DNA of 35,379 nt from Chromatiales bacterium (GCA_026984045.1 JALSSV010000088.1:1-35379); one strand, 5' to 3'. Shown: positions 15,772-24,229, counted from the first letter of the stretch. Numbers and translations: made by a program. The notes: a model not told the origin generated them from the sequence alone.

Positions 15772-16638
15772 ATGATCCGCAGCATGACCGCCTTCAGCCG
15801 CCGCGAACACAGCGATGCGGCAGGCGACTTTACCCTCGAGATCCGCAGCGTCAATCACCGCTATCTGGACATCGCCCTGCGCCTGCCCGAGGAGCTGCGC
15901 AGCCTCGAGCCGACGCTGCGCGAACGGATCGCCGCACGCCTTGGCCGGGGCAAGGTGGAGGTCAGCCTGCGCTTCACGCCGGGCGAGGGCGAAGGCGAGG
16001 ATCTGCCCCTGGACGACGCGCGGATCCGCAAGATCGCCCACGCCACCCGCCACATCGATTCCATTCTCTACAATCCCGCACCGGTCAGCTCGCTGGAGGT
16101 GCTGCGCATGCCCGGCGTGATCCGGAGCCAGCCACTGGATCTGGAACAGCTCGGGAAGGTGGTCGGCGAGCTGCTGGAGGCCGCCCTCGACGACCTCCTC
16201 GCCACCCGCGAACGCGAGGGCGAGCGTCTGGCCGCCATGCTGCGGGAACGGCTCGCGGCCATGCGCGAGATCGTCGCCAACGTCCAGGCACAACTGCCCG
16301 ACTACCAGCGCCAGTGGCGCGAGCGGCTGCTGGCCAAACTGGAAGAGGTCAAGGGCGAGCTGGACGAGAACCGCCTCGAACAGGAAATGGTCTATTTCGC
16401 CCAGAAGACCGACGTGGCCGAAGAGCTGGATCGGCTGGCCCTGCACATCGACGAAGTGGAACGGGTGCTGCAGCAGGATAAGCCGGTGGGCCGGCGGCTC
16501 GACTTCCTCATGCAGGAACTCAACCGCGAGGCCAATACCCTCTCCGCCAAGTCCATTCACGCCGAAATGACCCAGGCCGCCGTGGATCTCAAGGTGCTCA
16601 TCGAGCAGATGCGCGAGCAGGTGCAGAACATCGAGTGA
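15772..16638 (+). CDS. yicC: YicC/YloC-family endoribonuclease
   Basis: The 288-residue protein starts MIRSMTAFSRREH, the family opening, and contains the YicC-N region (LEIRSVNHRYLDIALRLPEELRSLE). The C-terminal DUF1732 region carries the family's VYFAQKTDVAEELDRL and GRRLDFLMQELNREANTL blocks. Family members have been shown to be endoribonucleases; E. coli YicC promotes degradation of the small RNA RyhB. The ATG at 15772 is chosen because an upstream ATG at 15715 would add residues not seen in the family. The gene is divergent from the APH/AAA gene, with 103 bases between the starts. yicC next to gmk and rph is a conserved theme. Confidence 0.94.
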   Translation: MIRSMTAFSRREHSDAAGDFTLEIRSVNHRYLDIALRLPEELRSLEPTLRERIAARLGRGKVEVSLRFTPGEGEGEDLPLDDARIRKIAHATRHIDSILYNPAPVSSLEVLRMPGVIRSQPLDLEQLGKVVGELLEAALDDLLATREREGERLAAMLRERLAAMREIVANVQAQLPDYQRQWRERLLAKLEEVKGELDENRLEQEMVYFAQKTDVAEELDRLALHIDEVERVLQQDKPVGRRLDFLMQELNREANTLSAKSIHAEMTQAAVDLKVLIEQMREQVQNIE

Positions 16639-16656
16639 AGCCGTCCGGCAGCAAAG

Positions 16657-16699
16657 TGTGATCCAGTTCACACGTTCGGGAAGGCGGGGTTGGTAGCAT
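16657..16699 (+). promoter_or_regulatory. CRP-like site and class II promoter geometry
   Basis: TGTGA-TCCAGT-TCACA (16657-16672) is a perfect CRP/Vfr-type palindrome. TAGCAT (16694-16699) downstream can serve as a -10. A start seven bases later (about 16706) puts the site centre at -41.5, the class II activator position. The DUF6484 gene begins at 16814. Confidence 0.6.
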
Positions 16700-16813
16700 T
16701 TGCCCTGCCAACGAATCTGGCCGAGCAAGGACGAACCGCCGGCGAACGCGCTGCCGGAGCAGGAAGCCGGCGCCCGTCCCGCCTCGCCCCGCCTGCCGTT
16801 TCAAGGAGGAACC

Positions 16814-17248
16814 ATGAGCGCCAGCACCGAAAACCCCAAGATCGTTTCCCTGCCGGAAGCCCAATACCGCCACCTCGCACAGGTAACGCGCGCCAGCGTC
16901 GGTGAAGCCCTGGAAGTTCGCCTCGACGGTCGCTCGCTTCCCGTCAGCGCCCATCTCGATACCGTTACGCCTCTCTCGATCGGCGATGCCGTGCTGGTGG
17001 AAGCCACGGTCGACGGCGTGGTCGTCGTCGGGCGCCTGCGCCGTCCCGGCGAGCCGCCCGCGGTCCCCGTGCGTGTCGACGGCGAGGGCCGGTTGCTGTT
17101 CGACGCGAGGGCAGGCGTCATCCTGCGCGCTGCCGGCAGCACCCTGGAATTGCGCCCCGACGGGGCCATCGTGCTCGAAGGCAGGACGATCCTCGCCAGG
17201 GCCGAAGGCCTGCACCGCCTGCAGGGTGCCACCATCGAACTGAACTGA
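16814..17248 (+). CDS. DUF6484 domain protein (T6SS-associated)
   Basis: The 144-residue protein ends with the pattern typical of DUF6484: LLFDARAGVILRAAGSTLELRPDGAIVLEGRTILARAEG and finally a Gly/Asn-rich beta strand GATIELN. These resemble the repetitive beta-strand tips of VgrG and baseplate-associated proteins, and DUF6484 genes are commonly found beside vgrG, DUF2169 and TIGR02270 genes. A strong AAGGAGGA four bases before the ATG sets the start. It is followed 21 bases later by the TIGR02270-like gene and then by DUF2169 remains, but no vgrG, hcp or sheath gene is present. The role is probably structural or assembly-related, by context. Confidence 0.72.
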   Translation: MSASTENPKIVSLPEAQYRHLAQVTRASVGEALEVRLDGRSLPVSAHLDTVTPLSIGDAVLVEATVDGVVVVGRLRRPGEPPAVPVRVDGEGRLLFDARAGVILRAAGSTLELRPDGAIVLEGRTILARAEGLHRLQGATIELN

Positions 17249-17269
17249 CTTCCCCGGACGATCGCCCAC

Positions 17270-18490
17270 ATGGACGTGACGCTTCAGCAGACCCACCGGG
17301 ATGCCGCCTCGGCACTCTTCGAGCAGCGCATGGAATGGCGTATCCGGCCTGGCACCAGCGCCCGCGCCCTGCGCCGGCTCGAGCGGCGCCTGCACTTCCA
17401 TCTTCATGTGCTCTCCCGCCTGCCGCCGTCGGAGGTAGAACCGCTTCTGTATGAGACCACCTTCGTTTTTCTGGCCGCCGGCCTGCGCAGCCCCGATACC
17501 CGGCGACGCCGCGAAACCGCCCGGCTCGCCGCGAACTGGGTGGCCGATGAGGATGTCGAGCGCATGACAGCCGCGTGCCACGCCCTGGCGCTTCATCCGG
17601 GCGAGGAGACGCTGGCCGAGACCCGCCGTCTGTATGAGGAAGATCCGGAACGGCGGCACCTGATTCTCGATGCATGGCGCATCCAGCAGGCGGCGGTGCC
17701 GCGTGGCCTGCTCAACCAGGGCGAGCTGCATGCCCACGACCTGCGCCTGCAGGCCGTCGCCCTGCGCTTTTGCGCCGACTGGCCGGAGGCCGGCCTGAGC
17801 GTGTTTCAGCCCTATTACCGCGTGCTCGGCGAGGATCCCTTCGCCAGCGTGGCCGAGTTGCCGGTGCTGGCCGAAGCCCTGCGCGGGGGACTGCTGCGGG
17901 GCGATGACGCGGCTCCCCTGGCCCTGCGCCGGGTCATCGAACGCCAGGCCGACAGCGATGAAATCGGTTTTTTGTTGTACCTGGCCGCGCTGAGCGGCGA
18001 GCGGGATTTCCATCCCGTGCTCGTTCAGCGCCGCCTGGCCAAACCTGCTAGCGGCTGCCGGTTGCTGGCTCTGTGGGGGCACCGCGAGGCGGTGCCCGAG
18101 TTGCTCGAGGCCCTCGAAACGCCCCAGGCCAATGCCGCAGCCGCCGATGCCTGGCAATGGCTCACCGGCCAGCGCCTGCCCCGGCGCCCACGCATGCAGG
18201 TGGTGGGCGAGGAGGCCGCGCCGGCCAGCGCCGAAACCATCGCCGACGCGCAGGCCGCTCATGCATGGTGGGATGCCCACAAGGCGGCCTGGCCCGAAGG
18301 TGAGCGCCGCCTGCTCGGCCGGCCCCTTTCCCCGGTCGTCGTGCGCGACGCACTCGAGGAACACGCCGGGGCGGGTGCGGCCGATGCGCTCGATCTGCTC
18401 GGCCTGATCACCGGCCGGCCCGCGGGCGTGGTGAAAGAAGACTGGCTGTTGCGGCGCGATGCCGTCCTTTCCGGCCTAGCAGGCTGTTGA
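17270..18490 (+). CDS. TIGR02270-like protein (T6SS-associated)
   Basis: The 406-residue helical protein resembles the TIGR02270 family, seen in T6SS islands next to DUF2169 and DUF6484 genes and built of HEAT-like repeats. Features include FEQRMEWRIRPGTSARALRRLERRLHFHLHVL near the N-terminus, LYEDEPERR-type helices, YLAALSGERDFHPVL, and AADAWQWLTGQRLP. The C-terminus ends SGLAGC-stop, and the TGA lies inside a perfect 18-bp hairpin (18478-18516). The natural C-terminus may therefore have been replaced by the repeat. The Shine-Dalgarno sequence is weak. Function is unknown; family assignment is from memory of the pattern. Confidence 0.62.
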   Translation: MDVTLQQTHRDAASALFEQRMEWRIRPGTSARALRRLERRLHFHLHVLSRLPPSEVEPLLYETTFVFLAAGLRSPDTRRRRETARLAANWVADEDVERMTAACHALALHPGEETLAETRRLYEEDPERRHLILDAWRIQQAAVPRGLLNQGELHAHDLRLQAVALRFCADWPEAGLSVFQPYYRVLGEDPFASVAELPVLAEALRGGLLRGDDAAPLALRRVIERQADSDEIGFLLYLAALSGERDFHPVLVQRRLAKPASGCRLLALWGHREAVPELLEALETPQANAAAADAWQWLTGQRLPRRPRMQVVGEEAAPASAETIADAQAAHAWWDAHKAAWPEGERRLLGRPLSPVVVRDALEEHAGAGAADALDLLGLITGRPAGVVKEDWLLRRDAVLSGLAGC

Positions 18491-18516
18491 AAAACGATGT
18501 TTTTCAACAGCCTGCT
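18478..18516. repeat. Perfect 18-bp hairpin (AGCAGGCTGTTGAAAAAC type)
   Basis: AGCAGGCTGTTGAAAAAC (18478-18495) and its exact reverse complement (18499-18516) flank a 3-base loop GAT. The sequence type is widespread between genes in proteobacteria. A 12-base half copy, TTCAACAGCCTG, occurs at 26342-26353. It contains the stop codon of the preceding gene. It could also terminate transcription on either strand, having an A/T-rich apex but no U-tract after the stem. Confidence 0.8.
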
Positions 18517-18558
18517 GGAAGACGCCCTGGCGGCTCCAGCGAAGCGACTGACCCGGTG

Positions 18559-18793
18559 CCTGAGCTGCACAACGAAACCCGTTTCGCTCCCGGCCTCTAT
18601 CCGGGCTGGAACCGGCAGCGCCTGTCCCCTCAATCCCGTCGGCCTCGGCTACGACCCCTCCGACTGGAAACTGGTCAACCATGAACCGCCCCGCATCGAG
18701 AATCCGAAGCACCCGGTGGCCAGGCCCACCCACAAACCTTTGCCCCCCCTGCCCGCGTTCTGGCAACCCCGCCCTGGGGGTGGCGGTCTCTGA
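18559..18793 (+). pseudogene. Remains of a DUF2169 (T6SS accessory) gene
   Basis: Two fragments in different frames fit the DUF2169 family. In one frame, PELHNETRFAPGLYPGWNR (from 18559) matches the N-terminal family block. In another frame, from about 18626, PLNPVGLGYDPSDW, then PPRIENPKHPV and a P-x-FWQPR motif match blocks that normally lie over 100 residues later. The gap between them is missing and the frame is shifted, so the gene has been internally deleted. The remainder of the 3' half is not recognised. DUF2169 proteins accompany vgrG and effector genes. The fragments lie directly behind the hairpin at 18478-18516, which may mark the rearrangement point. Confidence 0.6.
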
Positions 18794-19062
18794 AGGTGCA
18801 GAGGAACAGTTCGGTGGTCGGTTAGTATTTTCAGCCAAACTCAACCAATACCAAGCCATCAATGGCGCCGTGATGCCGGGCGCCATCCTGCTTTCACCAG
18901 GAGTGGCCAAGGCGGTGGTGCCGGGAGATGCTGAAGCGCTATCCCGGGGACCTGGGTCGAGAGGAGGCGCTGGCGACGGGCTGGGAACCTTCGGGGGATG
19001 GGAGAGAGAGCATCCGGTCGCATCCGCGGCGCTCGGGTCGTAAATGCGGGCCGTCTGGCGTT
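18794..19062. other. Unexplained stretch behind the DUF2169 remains
   Basis: This 269-base stretch holds no credible gene on either strand, no repeat shared with the rest of the window and no clear promoter or terminator. It probably represents decayed coding DNA of the T6SS-associated island. Confidence 0.4.
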
Positions 19063-20010
19063 TCAGCCGGACTGTTCTCTGAGCGACTGTTCCTGCAAGG
19101 CCAGATAGTTCTTCTCCAGCTCGGCCAGCCGGGCTTCCAGTTCGGTGATGGTCTCGTCCCGGGTGGCAATCTGGTTTTCCAGCCTTTCCCGTTGTTCGGC
19201 GAGCGTGTTTTCGTACTTGAGTTCTTCCTTGAGCAGGGTGGCGATCTGGTTGCAGAGGAATTCGTTTTCCTCCTTGTAGCCTTGCAGTTCGTCGAGGACG
19301 TCCTGGGGAGTGCCGGCTGGGGGCTCGTCGGCCTCGTTCTGCTGTTGCAGGAACTCGACGTTCTTCATCAGCGTTTCGTATTCCTGTTCGACGAGGGAGA
19401 GCTGATCTTCCAGTAGCTGTTTTTCCTCGCGGATGTTCTGCAGCGCCGTTTCGAGTTCCGCGGAACGGGATTCGGCGGGCAGGTGCTTTTCCAGTTCCGC
19501 TTCCAGGTGCTGGATGGTTTCTTTCGACCGGCGCAGTTTTTCGGCCAGGGCGAAGACCTGGGTCTTGAAGCCTTCGAGATTGTTGATCCGCTCGAGATAG
19601 GTGCGCAGGCGGAATTGCAGTTCGGCCAGGCGGGCGTTGAAGGCCCGGTTGATGCCATCGAAATAGTCGGCGATCTGCTGCCAGTAGAGGTGCTCGTCCT
19701 CACCGGCGGCGCACACGGCCAGCTCGCCTTCGAGCACGCGGATGCGAAACTCGCAGGCCTGGTGCAGGCGTTCGGCCTCCGGCGAATTGGTGCCGGCCTG
19801 TTCGGCCTTGCGGCGGGTTCGTTCCAGTTCCAGTTCCAGCCCCTGGAGCAGCATTTGCCGGGCGTCAGCGGCGTCATCGGCGCCACCGCCGGCGAGCTGG
19901 CGCCGAAGCCGCCGGTTGCGCCAGGTCAGGAACGCCAGCGCCGCGCTCATCAGGATGAACGTTTCGATGATCAGCAGCCAGGCGACGTCGGTATCGAGTG
20001 CGATGTCCAT
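19063..20010 (-). CDS. Membrane-anchored coiled-coil protein
   Basis: The 315-residue protein has one N-terminal transmembrane helix (about residues 9-31, WLLIIETFILMSAALAFLTW) followed by WRNRRLRRQL, which suggests the bulk is cytoplasmic. The rest is almost entirely Leu/Glu/Lys/Arg-rich helix with long coiled-coil stretches (for example about 140-225 and 240-310). No catalytic motif was found. The ATG at 20010 (MDIALDTDVAW) is chosen because the upstream frame has no family-like features. It reads opposite to gmk, with 136 bases between the starts. It may organise or scaffold a membrane structure, but the partner is unknown. Confidence 0.75.
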   Translation of the reverse strand: MDIALDTDVAWLLIIETFILMSAALAFLTWRNRRLRRQLAGGGADDAADARQMLLQGLELELERTRRKAEQAGTNSPEAERLHQACEFRIRVLEGELAVCAAGEDEHLYWQQIADYFDGINRAFNARLAELQFRLRTYLERINNLEGFKTQVFALAEKLRRSKETIQHLEAELEKHLPAESRSAELETALQNIREEKQLLEDQLSLVEQEYETLMKNVEFLQQQNEADEPPAGTPQDVLDELQGYKEENEFLCNQIATLLKEELKYENTLAEQRERLENQIATRDETITELEARLAELEKNYLALQEQSLREQSG

Positions 20011-20113
20011 ACGAAAATGGGGTACGCCAATCAATGGCGGTTCGTGGAAGATCCAGCGGCCGTCCGGGCGGGAACTTGAGTCCGTCCGTGACCGGCTGGC
20101 TCGTCCCCGGTAG

Positions 20114-20770
<657 letters not shown>

Positions 20771-20786
20771 CCGGGTCAGGATCATT

Positions 20787-21050
20787 ACTAAGACCAACGA
20801 CACTAAAGCAAGATTCAGAGCGTCCCAAACGTTTCGGATCAAGGCGCAGCCCGCCGGGAATGGCGAGCCCTTGCCAAGGGCTGCAACGCCGAGCCGGAAC
20901 GTTTGGGACGCTCCCTTCGGGCGGGCATCTGGGCGGCCATTCGCGGCGTTGCCGCGGCTTGCCATGGGTGTGCCATGGCGGCGCCACGGCGCCTTGCGCC
21001 TGACCGCCCAGATGCCCGCTGAATCTTGCTTTAGTGTCGTTGGTCTTAGT
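20787..21050. mobile_element. 264-bp MITE-like element with three-armed palindrome
   Basis: Perfect 32-bp terminal inverted repeats (20787-20818 and 21019-21050) flank two inner palindromic arms. The first has 16-bp arms, GAGCGTCCCAAACGTT (20818-20833) with 20898-20913. The second has 16-bp arms, 20921-20936 with 21004-21019. If ends are set at CTAAGACC...GGTCTTAG, the flanking dinucleotides are TA on both sides, as in IS630/Tc1-type insertions. No gene lies inside. The whole element can fold into a Y-shaped three-way junction. It fills most of the gmk-rpoZ gap. Confidence 0.8.
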
Positions 21051-21119
21051 ACAATTTCCGGTCACCTTGCGAATTGACCCCCGCTCGCCGTGCCGGCGGG
21101 CGCCATCCGGAGAGAACCC

Positions 21120-21539
21120 ATGGCTCGCGTTACCGTCGAAGACTGCCTCGAAAACGTCAAGAACCGCTTTGAACTGGTGCTGGTGGCCGCCAAGCGCGCC
21201 CGCCAGCTTTCCAAGGGGGCCGAGCCCCTGGTGCCCGAGGAGAACGACAAGCCGACCGTCATCGCCCTGCGCGAGATCGCCGAGAACCTGGTCAATGCCG
21301 ACATCCTGGAAGAGCAGGAGCCGGTGATCCAGGAAGAGCTGCTGGAGGAGCCCACCGCCGAGGATCAGGCCATCGCCGAGGAGACCGGCAACCAGCCCCT
21401 GTCCGAGATGGACGTGGCGGCGGCCATCAAGGCGGCCCTGGAGAGCGACCTGGCCGGTGGGGGCGGGGCCGCCGCGGAGGCGGACGCGGGCGAGAAGACG
21501 GTCGAATCCGGCGAGGAAGGCGAGACAGGAGGCGAGTAA
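21120..21539 (+). CDS. rpoZ: RNA polymerase omega subunit with long acidic tail
   Basis: The 139-residue protein starts [30 protein letters not shown] and contains [15 protein letters not shown], the omega fold that binds the beta' subunit and, in E. coli, contributes to a ppGpp site. Typical omega proteins have 70-95 residues; here about 65 additional residues form an acidic, Ala/Glu/Gly-rich tail ([19 protein letters not shown] and onward), probably disordered. GGAGAG upstream supports the ATG at 21120. The TAA overlaps the presumed AUC start of spoT. The inverted-repeat element lies directly upstream, so the native promoter arrangement may have changed. Confidence 0.93.
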   Translation: MARVTVEDCLENVKNRFELVLVAAKRARQLSKGAEPLVPEENDKPTVIALREIAENLVNADILEEQEPVIQEELLEEPTAEDQAIAEETGNQPLSEMDVAAAIKAALESDLAGGGGAAAEADAGEKTVESGEEGETGGE

Positions 21540-23692
21540 TCGCCACCCCCGGCACACAGCTTCAGGAGACCGGTGCCGAATTTCGCATCAGCGATCTGTG
21601 TGAGATTCTGGAAACCTATCTCGAGCCGGAGCAGGTCAGCGAGGTCTATGCGGCCTACCTGTTCGGCGCCGAGGCCCACGAGGGCCAGCAGCGCCTCTCC
21701 GGCGAACCCTACATCACCCATCCCATCGCCGTGGCCCGCATCCTTGCCGAGATGCACATGGACCACAAGAGCATCGCCGCGGCCATCCTGCATGACGTGA
21801 TCGAGGACACCGGCATCGCCAAGGAACAGGTGGCCGAGCGCTTCGGGGAGGAGATCGCCGAGCTGGTCGACGGCGTCAGCAAGCTCACCCACATCCAGTT
21901 CGAATCGAAGGCCGAGGCCCAGGCCGAGAACTTCCGCAAGATGATGCTGGCGATGGTGCGGGACATCCGCGTCATCCTCATCAAGCTGGCCGACCGCCTG
22001 CACAACATGCGTACCCTGGGCGTGATGCGCCCCGACAAGCGCCGGCGCATCGCTCGCGAGACGCTCGAGATCTACGCCCCCATCGCCAACCGCCTGGGCA
22101 TGAACCGCATGCGCCTGGAGCTGGAGGATCTGGGTTTCGCCGCCCTCCATCCCATGCGCTACCGGGTGCTGCGCGAGAGCCTGAAACGGGCCCGGGGCAA
22201 CCGCAAGGAGATCGTCGGCAAGCTGCAGGAGGCCATTCAGGCGCGCCTCGAACAGGAGGGGCTGGCCGGCGAGGTGATCGGCCGCGAGAAGCACCTGTAT
22301 TCCATCTACAAGAAGATGAAGGACAAGCACCTGGCCTTCAGCGAGGTGATGGACGTCTACGCCTTCCGCATCATCGTCGACTCGGTGGACACCTGCTACC
22401 GGGTGCTGGGCGCGGTGCACAATCTCTACACGCCCATGCCGGGCAAGTTCAAGGACTATATCGCCATCCCCAAGGCCAACGGTTACCAGTCCCTGCACAC
22501 GGTGCTGTTCAGCCCCTACGGCGTGGCGCTGGAAGTCCAGATCCGCACCGCGGAGATGCACAAGGTGGCCGAGTCGGGGATCGCCGCCCACTGGCTGTAC
22601 AAGAGTTCCGACGAGGCGGCCGGCAACAGCGCCCAGATCCGCGCCCGCCAGTGGCTGCACGATCTGCTGGAGATCCAGCAGAAGGCCGGCAATTCCATCG
22701 AGTTTCTCGAAAGCGTCAAGATCGATCTCTTTCCCGACGAGGTGTACGTGTTCACTCCCCAAGGCGACATCATGGTGTTGCCGCGCGGCTCCACGGCGGT
22801 GGACTTCGCCTATGCGGTGCACACCGACGTGGGCAACCAGTGCGTGGCGGCCAAGATCGACCGGCGCCTCGTGCCCTTGCGCACCGAACTCTACAACGGC
22901 GCCACGGTGGAGATCATCACCTCCAAGGGCGCCCAGCCCAACCCCGCCTGGCTCGATTTCGTGCACACCGCCAAGGCCCGCACCCACATCCGCAACGTGC
23001 TCAAGAACCTCGAACGCGAGGAAGCGGTGATGCTCGGCGCCCGCCTGCTCAACAAGAGTCTGGCCGCCCACGGCGCCAGCCTCGAAAGCCTGTCGGAAGA
23101 GCAGACCCGCCGGGTGCTGGCCGAATTCAATTACGCCGAGCTCGACGATCTCTACAGCGACATCGGCCTGGGCAACCAGATGCCCATGGTCATCGCCCGC
23201 GCCCTGCTCCAGGGCGAGGAGCATCTTGGCGACGAAGCCGCCCGGCCGAAGCCCCTGGCCATCAAGGGCACCGAAGGCGCGGTGGTCACCTTCGCCAAGT
23301 GCTGCCGGCCGATCCCCGGCGATCCCATTCTCGGCTTCGTCACCTCCGGCCGGGGCATCGTGATCCACACCGAAGACTGCAAGAACGTGGCCGAATACCG
23401 CAACCGGCCCGAGAAGTGGATCGACGTGGCCTGGGAGGCCGATCTGGAAGGCGAGTTCCCCATCGACATCAAGCTGCTGGTGCTCAACCAGCGCGGCGTG
23501 CTGGCCAAGGTGGCGGCCACCCTCTCCGACATGGAGGCCAACATCGAGAACGTGAGCATCGAGGAGCGCGACGGCATGCACTCCACTCTCAGTTTCACGG
23601 TGATGGTCCGCAACCGCCGCCACCTGGCGCGGATCATGCGCAGCCTGCGCAGCCTGGAGATGGTGCAGCGGATCTACCGCCTGAAGAAGTAG
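21539..23692 (+). CDS. spoT: Bifunctional (p)ppGpp synthetase/hydrolase SpoT
   Basis: The reading frame gives 717 residues, close to the 702 of E. coli SpoT. The HD hydrolase domain has the metal-binding His in GEPYITHP, HD in ILHDVIEDT and Asp in KLADRLHNMRTL. Then come the synthetase domain (REKHLYSIYKKMKD, YAFRIIVDSVDTCYRVLG, KDYIAIPKANGYQSLHT), TGS (DEVYVFTPQGDIMVLP), a Cys-containing CCRPIPGDPI block and a C-terminal ACT domain. No ATG, GTG or TTG occurs in frame before the HD domain: the first ATG (21731) would remove the essential first His. AGGAGG lies six bases before an AUC at 21539 that overlaps the rpoZ TAA (TAATC). That AUC is the assigned start, by inference. Confidence 0.93.
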   Translation: MATPGTQLQETGAEFRISDLCEILETYLEPEQVSEVYAAYLFGAEAHEGQQRLSGEPYITHPIAVARILAEMHMDHKSIAAAILHDVIEDTGIAKEQVAERFGEEIAELVDGVSKLTHIQFESKAEAQAENFRKMMLAMVRDIRVILIKLADRLHNMRTLGVMRPDKRRRIARETLEIYAPIANRLGMNRMRLELEDLGFAALHPMRYRVLRESLKRARGNRKEIVGKLQEAIQARLEQEGLAGEVIGREKHLYSIYKKMKDKHLAFSEVMDVYAFRIIVDSVDTCYRVLGAVHNLYTPMPGKFKDYIAIPKANGYQSLHTVLFSPYGVALEVQIRTAEMHKVAESGIAAHWLYKSSDEAAGNSAQIRARQWLHDLLEIQQKAGNSIEFLESVKIDLFPDEVYVFTPQGDIMVLPRGSTAVDFAYAVHTDVGNQCVAAKIDRRLVPLRTELYNGATVEIITSKGAQPNPAWLDFVHTAKARTHIRNVLKNLEREEAVMLGARLLNKSLAAHGASLESLSEEQTRRVLAEFNYAELDDLYSDIGLGNQMPMVIARALLQGEEHLGDEAARPKPLAIKGTEGAVVTFAKCCRPIPGDPILGFVTSGRGIVIHTEDCKNVAEYRNRPEKWIDVAWEADLEGEFPIDIKLLVLNQRGVLAKVAATLSDMEANIENVSIEERDGMHSTLSFTVMVRNRRHLARIMRSLRSLEMVQRIYRLKK

Positions 23693-23821
23693 GCCTCAAG
23701 GGCCCTGTGTGCATGTCAAACGCCTGTCCAGGCCTCCGGAACGGCGTTTTCGCGCCGGGCGTTTCCTTCGCCCGCGGCCCCGTGCGACAATTCCGCCGGT
23801 TTCTTCACGAGGTCAGGATCC

Positions 23822-24208
23822 ATGGCAAAGGAAATCATCCGCACCGATCGGGCCCCCCAGGCCATCGGCACCTATTCCCAGGCGGTGAAGGTCAACGGCA
23901 CCGTCTATCTTTCCGGCCAGATCCCGCTGGTGCCCGAGACCATGGCGATGGTCGAGGGCGACATGGCTGCCCAGATCCGGCGGGTGTTCGACAATCTCGC
24001 CGCCGTGTGCGAGGCCGCCGGCGGCACGCTCGCCGACATCGTCAAGCTCAACGTGTTTCTCACCGATCTGGGCCATTTCCCGCTGGTCAACGAGATCATG
24101 GCCGAATACTTCCGCGAGCCCTACCCGGCGCGCGCCGCCATCGGCGTGGCCGCCCTGCCCAAGGGGGCCGGCGTGGAGATGGACGCCGTGATGGTGCCCG
24201 GGGATTGA
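23822..24208 (+). CDS. ridA: Enamine/imine deaminase RidA
   Basis: The 128-residue protein is a YjgF/YER057c/UK114 (Rid) family member that hydrolyses reactive 2-aminoacrylate and other enamines arising from PLP-dependent enzymes. The family core is clear: [26 protein letters not shown], then [21 protein letters not shown], and the closing [22 protein letters not shown] with the catalytic Arg in PAR. The length fits the family, which forms trimers. It lies between spoT and recG, where E. coli has trmH. The protein should be cytosolic. Confidence 0.95.
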   Translation: MAKEIIRTDRAPQAIGTYSQAVKVNGTVYLSGQIPLVPETMAMVEGDMAAQIRRVFDNLAAVCEAAGGTLADIVKLNVFLTDLGHFPLVNEIMAEYFREPYPARAAIGVAALPKGAGVEMDAVMVPGD

Positions 24209-24229
24209 CGCCAGCCCGTTTCCTCGCCC

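Noticed and set aside
12762-16481. A very long open frame (over 1200 codons) on the plus strand
   Set aside because: It runs antisense through the PP2C, kinase and APH/AAA genes and into yicC, whose domains are clear. GC-rich third positions keep the opposite frame open. Its protein has no recognisable domain.
16814-18793. A complete type VI secretion system or prophage tail module
   Set aside because: No vgrG, hcp, sheath, ClpV, integrase or other phage gene was found; only accessory-type genes and a gene remnant are present.
21573-21800. GTG at 21573 with a good Shine-Dalgarno as the spoT start
   Set aside because: It is in the wrong frame for SpoT and yields an Arg/Ser/Pro-rich product with no domain. 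No frameshift is needed if spoT starts at 21539.
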